A stretch of 30,781 nucleotides of DNA from an uncultured Methanobrevibacter sp. GTDB lineage: Archaea > Methanobacteriota > Methanobacteria > Methanobacteriales > Methanobacteriaceae. The stretch covers positions 1-30,781 of the forward strand of contig CAJOMK010000002.1 of the NCBI GenBank assembly GCA_905235495.1. The letters run 5' to 3'. Shown here in pieces: positions 24,332 to 30,781 of this stretch (the stretch's first letter is position 1; every line of letters begins with the position of its first letter). The position numbers and the translations under genes were made by a program. The notes below the pieces were generated by a model. That model did not search any database. It was not told the DNA's origin and worked only from the letters and a program-made list of their open reading frames with translations.

Positions 24332-25120
24332 CTAAAACTCCCACTCCTCTAAATCAATAGATTTAGCAGTAAAATTAACACTTAAAGGAGTCAAACTAGG
24401 TCTTCTTTCAACCAATAAACAGTATCCGTCAGTTCCCTCTTCGTAATTTTCAACCAATTGAGGAACATTCATAACTGTGTCATTTCCATCATCATCAACT
24501 CTCTCAAGAATGTTGAAGTCAAGCATTTTTTCTGCAAGACTTGTTATCTTAATCTTATCTGACAATGGCTTTGATGGAATATTCAAATTGAATAAGTCGA
24601 CTCCCTCCGGAAGCCCTTCATCTAATACCTTTTTAACCACTTTGGCAAGAATCTCTTGAGCAAAGCTATAATCTGTATCAACATACCAGTTACCCTCTTC
24701 ATCCTGCTTGAAGCAATCATCATCCAAAAAGAGGGAACATGCAATTGCAGGCAATCCAAGGCCCACCGCTTCAAGAGCTGCACAAACAGTCCCAGAGGTG
24801 GTGATCTGCAGTCTGCTGATATTGATTCCAGGATTGATTCCAGTTACAACTAAATCAGGCTTTTCATCACAAACATAATTAACACCTACATTAACAGAAT
24901 CCGCTGGAGTTCCAGACAAGCCATAAGCCATGCTCCCATCAGCCAATTCATACTTGTCCAAATACATATGCCTCATGATATTGACCTTACGACCTACAGC
25001 ACTGTTGTTCTCTTGAGGAGCTACAACAGTAACATTGGCAAAGTCTTCAAGTGCCTGTTTGGTAGCTAAGATACCTGGACCAATAACACCATCATCATTA
25101 GATATTAAAATGTTTTTCAT
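24332..25120 (-). CDS. surE: 5'/3'-nucleotidase SurE
   Basis: Metal-dependent nucleoside monophosphatase of 262 aa. Metal and active-site residues are Asp9-Asp10 in ISNDDG, Ser in NNSAVG and Asn in GINPGINIS. LSGTPADSVNVG and TSGTVCAALEA complete the signature. Proteins of this family dephosphorylate nucleotides and sometimes short polyphosphate; they act in the cytosol. I start at the ATG at 25120 (MKNILIS), which has GAGAGGT upstream; the longer frame from 25138 would swallow that site. It is probably co-transcribed with mptE. Confidence 0.93.
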   Translation of the reverse strand: MKNILISNDDGVIGPGILATKQALEDFANVTVVAPQENNSAVGRKVNIMRHMYLDKYELADGSMAYGLSGTPADSVNVGVNYVCDEKPDLVVTGINPGINISRLQITTSGTVCAALEAVGLGLPAIACSLFLDDDCFKQDEEGNWYVDTDYSFAQEILAKVVKKVLDEGLPEGVDLFNLNIPSKPLSDKIKITSLAEKMLDFNILERVDDDGNDTVMNVPQLVENYEEGTDGYCLLVERRPSLTPLSVNFTAKSIDLEEWEF

Positions 25121-25330
25121 ATAAACCTCTCTTATCATTAAAATATTCTTTAAATATTATTCTTAATTAGACTTTATCTTTAATAATACTTATAAATTCT
25201 TAAAACTTTTTAATTTAATCCGATTTGAATGGCAAATCTCATTATTTTTATAATAAAAATCCTTATTTTTTAATAAAACATGTGAAAATAAAAATAAAAA
25301 AATAAATATGCTCTCTTTTTAAAAAAATAA

Positions 25331-26595
25331 TTAAGAATTCTTAAAGAAGTCAAAAACCTTAGAAATTCTATTAATGGAAGGCATTGCAATCTTTTTAACA
25401 AATTTAATCTGATAATTGAATCCAAAGAGTTCAAACTCTGATTTTACAGTATCCAATTCATTTGGAATGTCAAGGGACTGTGGACATAATCTCTTGCATC
25501 TGCCACAATGGTTGCAAAGCCCTGCACTTGTCTGCTTATTGGCTATTCCGCCAACTACCATATAATAATTTATCATAGCATTCGAAATAGGCCCAATTCC
25601 TTTCTTATTAAATAAGTATTTTTCATTGTAAATCTTAAAGCAATCTGGAATGTTTACACCTTTAGGACAAGGAAGACAATAGCCACAACCAGTACAATTG
25701 ATTATCATCATTGAGTCAAAAATATCCTGAGCTTGCTTTAATACATCCATCCCCTCTTCAGACAATGAATCGATTTCAACCCTGCTTGCAATGGCAATAT
25801 TCTCTTTAATCTGGTCAAGTGAGCCCATACCTGACAATACACAGGTAATCTCCTTTTGATTCAAGCCCCAACTTAAGGCCCAATCAACAGCAGACCTATT
25901 TGAATCAACACTATCAAACAAGCTTTGAACCTTTTCAGGCAATTCACCTGCAAGTATACCTCCTTTCAAAGGTTCCATGACGAATACTGCAATGTCCTTT
26001 TCATAAGCATATTGAATGCCTCTAATTCCTGCCTGAGTATTGACATCTGAATAATTGTACTGGACAAGAACCATACCCAATCAAAGTCATCAATCAAATC
26101 CTTGAACTCATTAGGAGATCCATGATAGGAAAATCCTATATTATTGATTTTGCCATCAACTCTTGCCTTTTCCAAGAACTCATATAAACCTAATTCCTTA
26201 AGTCTCAAAATGCTTGAAAAATCAACATTATGAATGAAGTAATAGTCTATCACATCTGTTTTAAGCTTTCTTAACTGCTCATTTAAAAAAGCATCCATAT
26301 CCTCTCTAGACCTTACCATCCAAGAAGGGAGTTTAGTTGATAATTTAAATCTATTTCGGTATTTGACTCCTTCAGAGTCTGTAAGACTTAAAATATCCCC
26401 TAAAAATCTTTCACTTTCACCACCATGATAAACATAAGCGGTATCAATGAAATTCACACCATTTTCAATTGCATATAAAATGTATTCCTTTGACACTTCC
26501 TTATCAATTGAATTATTCTTTGTGGCAAGCCTCACTGCTCCAAGTCCAAGGGGAAACAATTCATCCCCATTTCTTTTTACAATTCTTTTATTCAT
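25331..26595 (-). pseudogene. Aldo/keto reductase with C-terminal [4Fe-4S] domain, frameshifted
   Basis: One protein in two frames. The N-terminal frame (ATG 26595, preceded by GTGATA) has the AKR barrel with FIDTAYVYHGGES (catalytic Tyr), LSTKLPS (Lys) and YYFIHNVD (His). It ends its homology at DDFDWG. The second frame takes over with MVLVQYNYSDVN and runs to 25331, ending in two ferredoxin-type motifs, CTGCGYCLPCPKG and CNHCGRCKRLCPQ. Adding one base to the three-C run at 26076-26078 makes TGG-GGT-ATG and a 421-aa protein. Such ferredoxin-linked AKRs are common in methanogens and clostridia; the substrate is unknown. It is 61 bp behind the metallophosphoesterase gene. Error or true frameshift cannot be told apart here. 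Confidence 0.85.
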
Positions 26596-26656
26596 TTTAT
26601 CACATAAATAATGCTTAAAACAGATAGCTTATAAAAAAATCAAATTTATACAATAA

Positions 26657-27737
26657 TTAATTTTTCTTCCTTAATTTTAATATGACAAGTTCACTGTCAG
26701 TACCCCATCTAAATGGATAGTCCATAGAACCCACACCAGTTGTAACATGCAAATATCTATCTTTTCCACCAATGTTCTTCTTAAAAAGACCCTTATTATA
26801 CATGACCATATTTCCTATCCAAACAACAGGATAGAACTGTCCTCCATGAGTATGTCCAGACAATTGAATGTCAAAGCCGATTTTGAGAATAGTTCCCAGT
26901 TTTGAGGCACGTGAATTGATTATATTTACCTTATCTTCCTTAATGAATGATTTCAACTCATATAAACTTACAGTTTCTATTTCATCAAAACTATAGGTGA
27001 GGCCAAAGATATTCAAATCCTTAAATTCCATCCCTTCATTATCCAAAATAATGATTCCTGCTTTTCTGCAGGCATTATAAACATTTTCAATTCCTGGATA
27101 AAAGTCATGGTTTCCTACTGTAAAGACAATAGGAATATTTACATCCTTCAACAGCATGAAATCATCTTCTTCAACTACACAGGACCCATCAGCAAGGTCT
27201 CCTGAAATAATGACCAAATCACATTTGTCCTCTGTTTCCTTAATCTTATCCCTTAAGTCTCGAATATGCTTTTTATATCTAATGGAACCATAATGAACAT
27301 CTGAAAGATGAAGAATGTTTATATCTTGATTAATATTATCCAATTCAATGATTTTCTCATGACCAATAATCCTATGGGCATGCCAATAGCCATAGACTGT
27401 TATTATAGGAACCAATAGAATAAGTGCAACTATAATGTAAAATGGAAGTTCCACAAAGAATCCGATAATGTAAATAAAGAGAATATCAAAGAAGAAAAAC
27501 AATGACATCCAAATCCAAAAGCAGGATATTTCATCTAAGGTTCTTGTTATCCATCTTGATTTTTTCTCCTCAAAAAACATAGGTAGGATATTCAATAAAA
27601 CAAAAAGAAGAGTCAATAAAAGCAAATAAACGGTATCCAAACCACCAAACAATAAAAACAAGTATTTCATAAGGAAAAACTCGAATATCACAGCAAGTGG
27701 AGTGGACATCAATACCCCTTCTTGTTCTAAAACTCAT
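26657..27737 (-). pseudogene. Membrane metallophosphoesterase, frameshift near the start
   Basis: The body has about four hydrophobic helices in its first 110 residues, then a calcineurin-like phosphoesterase domain: ILHLSDVHYG, VIISGDLADG, FTVGNHDFYPG and LSGHTHGGQFYP, which carry the two-metal ligands. The type is YkuE/YaeI-like, acting on lipid or nucleotide phosphoesters at the membrane; the substrate is unknown. The best start is the ATG at 27737, with GGAGG 7 nt upstream, but it reads MSFRTRRGIDV and leaves the body frame. Removing one base from the four-C run at 27715-27718 gives MSFRTRRVLMSTPLAV and a 359-aa protein. Without repair, translation would need the ATG at 27709 or TTG at 27712, with a GGGG site nearby, losing only nine residues, so function may survive. 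Confidence 0.8.
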
Positions 27738-27848
27738 AAGAAAACCTCCAATATTAATCTTTATGAAATCATTAATAAAAATCCCATAATTAACTAAATA
27801 AAGAAAAGAAAGTGCCGACAAAATATTTAAAAACTATTAAAAAGAAAG

Positions 27849-27857
27849 ATTATATAT
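27849..27857 (+). promoter_or_regulatory. TATA box of the aminotransferase gene
   Basis: ATTATATAT, preceded by AAAGAAAG, predicts a start near 27880 and a leader of about 85 nt ending in GGAGG before the ATG at 27966. The divergent metallophosphoesterase gene begins 110 bp to the left. Confidence 0.45.
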
Positions 27858-27965
27858 GGCTTGACATATTATTATAACTTTAAAATAATAATAAATCTAA
27901 TAAAAAAACAATTAAAACTTATCCATTCAAGCTCATAATTCTTATTATATACTGGAGGAGAATAA

Positions 27966-29108
27966 ATGAACGAAATATTATTAATGCTCCCTGGTCCAAC
28001 AACCGCTGACCCAAAAGTATTGCAAGCAATGGGAAAAGCAGTTGTAAACCACAGAGGAGACGAATTCGGAGAAATATATACTGAAACTACTCAGTTAATG
28101 TCAAAAACTTTCCAAACTGAAAATGATTCTTACATCCTTACCGGTTCAGGAACTTCTGCAATGGAAGCAGCTGTTTCAAACCTTGTAAACAGAGGAGACA
28201 AAATATTAAACGTTGTTGGAGGAAAATTCGGAGAAAGATTTGCAGATATTTCTAAAATGCATGGAATCAAATCCATACCTTTAAATGTTGAATGGGGAAC
28301 TGCTGTAACTGCTGACCAAGTACAAGAAGCATTGGAAGCAGATGAAGACATCAAAGCAGTAACCATGATTCACAACGAAACCTCTACTGGTGTAGCTGCA
28401 CCTATTCAAGAAGTAGGGGAAGTCATGAAAAACTACGATGCATTATTCATTGCAGACACTGTATCATCCTTAGGTGGAGACTACGTTGATGTAGACAAAT
28501 TCCATATTGACGCTTGTGTAACCGGATCTCAAAAATGTCTCGCTGCACCACCAGGTCTTGCAGCAATCACATTCAATGACGATGCATGGGCAGCATGTGA
28601 AAAAGTAGAACCTAACAACTACTACTTGAACATGCCTAAATACAGAGCAAGCGGTAATAAAACTCCTGCTCAAACTCCTTACACCCCATCAGTTTCATTG
28701 ATTTACGCAATGAAAGCAGCTCTTGAAATTATTCAAGAAGAAGGTCTTGAAAACAGAGTAGCAAGACACCACCAAGCAGCAGCTGCAACCAGAGATGCTG
28801 TAAAAGCTTTAGGTCTTGAATTATTCCCTGATGAAGCTGTATCCTCTGCAACTGTAACTGCAGTTAAAATGCCAGAAGGTGCAACTGATGAACAAATCAG
28901 AGGAACTATGTTAGACAAATATCATGTTCAGTTAGCTGGTGGACAAGACCACCTTAAAGGAAACATCATAAGAATTGGACACATGGGTGTAATCAGTTAT
29001 AAGGAATTAGCTATTACCTTTACTGCATTAGGATTAACCTTAAAAGTATTAGGTTTAGTAGAAGATGCAGGTGCAGGTGTAGCAGCTCTTGCTAATCATT
29101 ACATCTAA
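27966..29108 (+). CDS. Class V PLP aminotransferase (alanine/aspartate/phosphoserine type)
   Basis: Fold-type I aminotransferase of 380 aa, similar to alanine-glyoxylate and serine-pyruvate aminotransferases. Visible parts are MLPGPT at the start, GSGTSAMEAA for phosphate binding, ETSTGV, Asp164 in IADTVSSLGG for the PLP nitrogen, and the Schiff-base Lys190 in VTGSQKCLAAPPG. Related methanogen enzymes (MJ0959) act broadly on aspartate, alanine and phosphoserine, so a role in serine or aspartate metabolism is plausible. Strong GGAGG before the ATG. It uses cleaner, GC-richer codons than its neighbours, consistent with high expression. Hairpin element copy 3 follows the stop. Confidence 0.9.
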   Translation: MNEILLMLPGPTTADPKVLQAMGKAVVNHRGDEFGEIYTETTQLMSKTFQTENDSYILTGSGTSAMEAAVSNLVNRGDKILNVVGGKFGERFADISKMHGIKSIPLNVEWGTAVTADQVQEALEADEDIKAVTMIHNETSTGVAAPIQEVGEVMKNYDALFIADTVSSLGGDYVDVDKFHIDACVTGSQKCLAAPPGLAAITFNDDAWAACEKVEPNNYYLNMPKYRASGNKTPAQTPYTPSVSLIYAMKAALEIIQEEGLENRVARHHQAAAATRDAVKALGLELFPDEAVSSATVTAVKMPEGATDEQIRGTMLDKYHVQLAGGQDHLKGNIIRIGHMGVISYKELAITFTALGLTLKVLGLVEDAGAGVAALANHYI

Positions 29109-29109
29109 C

Positions 29110-29155
29110 CAAACTTTTACTCGCCTTCGGCTCGCAAAAGTTTGATCAAAACTCT
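29110..29155 (+). terminator. Stop-proximal hairpin element, copy 3 (after the aminotransferase)
   Basis: One base after the TAA: CAAACTTTT (29110-29118), then ACTC-GCC-TTC-GGC-TCGC, then AAAAGTTTG (29136-29144), ATC, and AAAACTCTTTT. The outer stem is 9 bp and the inner stem is GCC/GGC. Same order and orientation relative to the gene as the other two copies. Confidence 0.7.
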
Positions 29156-29162
29156 TTTCACT

Positions 29163-29215
29163 AGTTGAGAGCAAATGCTCTTAACTGGCATCTATTTTTT
29201 ATTTTGTCAATATTA
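29163..29215 (+). terminator. Second hairpin with T-rich tail
   Basis: AGTTGAGAGC (29163-29172) pairs with GCTCTTAACT (29177-29186) through nine Watson-Crick pairs and one G-U, with loop AAAT. A T-rich stretch (TATTTTTTATTTTG) follows. It is likely a backup terminator. The sequence from here to about 29325 shows no gene. Confidence 0.5.
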
Positions 29216-29328
29216 TTTTACAATATTTTTTAACTAATCTTATAACAAATCTTATAACTAATTTTATAACCAATCCCAATATTCCTCTATTCTAAGAACA
29301 TCCAAAAATTTTGAATACCCAAATATAA

Positions 29329-29613
29329 ACAAAACTAACAGGAACCGGTGCAGGTTTAAGTGTTGAACCTACCACTATGGTTGTCATCACAAAAGGAAAA
29401 GATGGAGCAGATGGAATCAGAACCATAAACTTGGCAAAAGGAAATGAAACCAATAAGGCATTGAATGAATTAGGGCTAATCCTAACAGACATTGTAAAAG
29501 ATTTCATCCCATCCAGAACCAATGAAGATGATTACATAAATGTTGACGACATTGAAATCAAAGATAGAGAAATAAGAGAAAAGTCTGAAGACATAGTGGA
29601 AGAGGCAGAATAA
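29329..29613 (+). pseudogene. GerW/YtfJ-like sporulation-family protein, N-terminus missing
   Basis: The frame is closed by TAA at 29326-29328 and opens directly into TGTGAGLSVEPTTMVVITKG, the glycine-rich core and following strand of the GerW/YtfJ family. It continues through KDGADGIRTINL to an acidic tail ending at 29613. Family members have about 60-70 further N-terminal residues, which I cannot find upstream in any frame; the sequence before it is the aminotransferase terminator region. The only in-frame ATG (29377) would give 78 aa, and it has no ribosome site. The assignment rests on the short core motif, so it is moderate. The next gene is DUF2953-like, as in the Bacillus ytfI-ytfJ pair. 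Confidence 0.5.
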
Positions 29614-29688
29614 AAACTCAACATTGAAATAGGTGATGTTGAATAAATGATGCTTAACCAAAAAATCAAAATATGAAAAGGCGATAAA

Positions 29689-30461
29689 ATGAACTTTAAT
29701 TGTATTGATCGCCTTCATAATCATATTTTCAATAATCCTATACAACGGTTTAATGATAGTGTTAACCGTTGAAAAAGAGGAAAGCATAGCCAAATATGAA
29801 CTAAAGGCAACTATGCTAAAAATACCTATTTTTAAAAAAAGATCAGGCACTAAAGAAAATGGCAATGGCACTGAATATGAAGATAAATCTGAAGATAACT
29901 CTAAAAAGCAGACCAAAGAATCAGACCAATCTGAAGACAAATCCTTAAAAGAAAAATACGAAGAAATCAAGCCAATGCGAAATCACTTAAAAAAAAAAAA
30001 ACTCCAAAAAGGAGCTGAAAAAATATTTGAAAGACCTTTTAAAGACAATCGATTTAAAAAAGCTTGAAGGAAACCTTATAATTGGTCTTGATAATCATAC
30101 AAGCACAATTAAAATAGCAAACTTGATTTGGTCGATAGGAACCATTGTAAATAGTGCAAAACCTGCATCTATCACTGTAGAACCAAAATTTACAGAGGAA
30201 GTAATCGATTGAAGGAAAAATGGAATTAAGAATATCAATCTAGATTCATCCAAATCCAAAATAAGTAAACTAAAAGGATTTATAGTAAATGGAAAAGAAA
30301 AGGCAGAAAATTCAATATCTCATTTGGACATTGAACCTTTAGCATACATGCTAAGAATGGATGAAAATGAATTCCTTATTGAACCAATTGATGAAAAATA
30401 TGAAAAAATTGTTAAGGATAATGAAAAAGAATTACTAAATCAATTCTTAGAAAAGAAATAA
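29689..30461 (+). pseudogene. DUF2953-like membrane protein remnant with several lesions
   Basis: The ATG at 29689 has GGCGAT upstream. Dropping one T from 29695-29697 gives MNLIVLIAFIIIFSIILYNG, a membrane helix, joined to the frame that runs from 29705. That frame carries a charged Lys/Glu/Ser linker and drifts out at a 13-A run (29989-30001). The next frame reads SKKELKKYLKDLLKTID, then GNLIIGLDNHTSTIKIANLIWS and ITVEPKF, which match the ytfI-type DUF2953 core, and stops at TGA 30210-30212. Just after, IEGKMELRISI in a further frame looks like the expected next strand. The TGA frame itself stays open to TAA at 30459-30461. At least three lesions make this a true pseudogene more probably than a reading error. 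Confidence 0.55.
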
Positions 30462-30497
30462 TGATTATCATTGAAAAAAAATGAAAAAATAAAACCC

Positions 30498-30781
30498 TCA
30501 TTTAGGCAAAGGAATATCCTCTTCACATACACAAACATCAGCTAAAAACCCATGATCAGAATCAAATGCTTTATCAATAGCCAATTCAAGATCTTCTCGG
30601 GATTCCACTTTCATAGAATCGATTCCATAAGCTTCAGCTAATTTTACAAAATCAGGATTTGACAAATCTATTTGATACTTGATCATATCATAAACGGTCT
30701 CTTCCCATTGTCTAATGATTCCCAATTGTGAGTTATCTATAATGAAAACATTAACATTCAAATCATATTCACGAATTGTTG
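30498..30781 (-). CDS. ilvB: Acetolactate synthase large subunit, C-terminal part
   Basis: The minus frame is open to the window edge, so the gene is partial; the visible 94 residues are the end of a ThDP-dependent enzyme. The segments TIREYDLNVNVFIIDNSQLG, IIRQWE and PDFVKLAEAYGIDSMKV match the last part of the catalytic ThDP-binding domain of acetolactate synthase (first step of branched-chain amino acid synthesis). The tail LADVCVCEEDIPLPK replaces the common V.PMVPPG ending. That may mark a paralogue, so other ThDP decarboxylases cannot be excluded. U-runs follow the stop (30484-30460 on minus). It converges with the decayed DUF2953-like gene. Confidence 0.8.
   Translation of the reverse strand, partial: TIREYDLNVNVFIIDNSQLGIIRQWEETVYDMIKYQIDLSNPDFVKLAEAYGIDSMKVESREDLELAIDKAFDSDHGFLADVCVCEEDIPLPK

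Noticed and set aside
27570..27821. 83-codon minus frame at the start of the metallophosphoesterase gene
   Set aside because: It overlaps the phosphoesterase body in another frame. Its internal ATG at 27737 with GGAGG is explained as the true start of that gene before a one-base shift.

Overview
The window is strongly A+T-rich archaeal DNA, most likely from a Methanobrevibacter-like member of the Methanobacteriales. The marker genes are methanogenesis marker protein 8, the tetrahydromethanopterin enzyme MptE, archaeal Orc1/Cdc6, Cdc48, an ATP-dependent DNA ligase, RtcB with archease, and an archaeosine-type queC-queD-queE set. Upstream signals also fit: TATA boxes about 25 nt before inferred transcription starts, and GGAGG, AGGTGA or GTGAT ribosome sites.

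Layout. 1-2.0 kb: the first codons of a membrane protein, glmM (frameshifted) and a membrane-anchored OB-fold protein, all on minus. 2.3-3.4 kb: a family 2 glycosyltransferase on plus. 3.4-8.3 kb, minus: DNA ligase behind thiC, then an SDR oxidoreductase and a universal stress protein. 8.4-10.2 kb, minus: queC-queD-queE. 10.4-14.4 kb, minus: methanogenesis marker 8 and cdc48, the latter with a strong promoter and a leader of roughly 385 nt. 14.7-17.6 kb, minus: a broken pair, prenol/phytol-kinase-like and tocopherol-cyclase-like, plus a frameshifted acidic protein of unknown function. 18.2-20.5 kb, minus: a methylthioadenosine-phosphorylase-like gene and rtcB. 21-23.2 kb: a 62-aa membrane protein (minus), archease (plus) and orc1/cdc6 (minus, probably leaderless). 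23.5-27.7 kb, minus: mptE, surE, a ferredoxin-like aldo/keto reductase (frameshifted) and a membrane metallophosphoesterase (frameshifted). 28-30.8 kb: a class V aminotransferase (plus), decayed GerW-like and DUF2953-like genes (plus) and the 3' end of an acetolactate synthase gene (minus).

Genes that work together: QueD, QueE and QueC act in turn on the way to preQ0, the precursor of archaeosine in tRNA. Archease activates RtcB, the tRNA-splicing ligase, and the two genes diverge around a small membrane-protein gene. MptE belongs to the methanopterin cofactor pathway. ThiC makes the thiamine pyrimidine.

The two strongest non-gene signals follow. First, a three-copy RNA hairpin element begins 1-2 nt after the stop codons of the aminotransferase, orc1 and mtnP-like genes, with paired-base changes between copies and a third arm that permits an alternative fold. 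Second, reading frames are disrupted unusually often (at least seven genes), mostly by one base in homopolymers. Some of this is probably sequence error (glmM should be essential), but the kinase/cyclase pair and the GerW/DUF2953 pair carry several lesions each and look like real decay.
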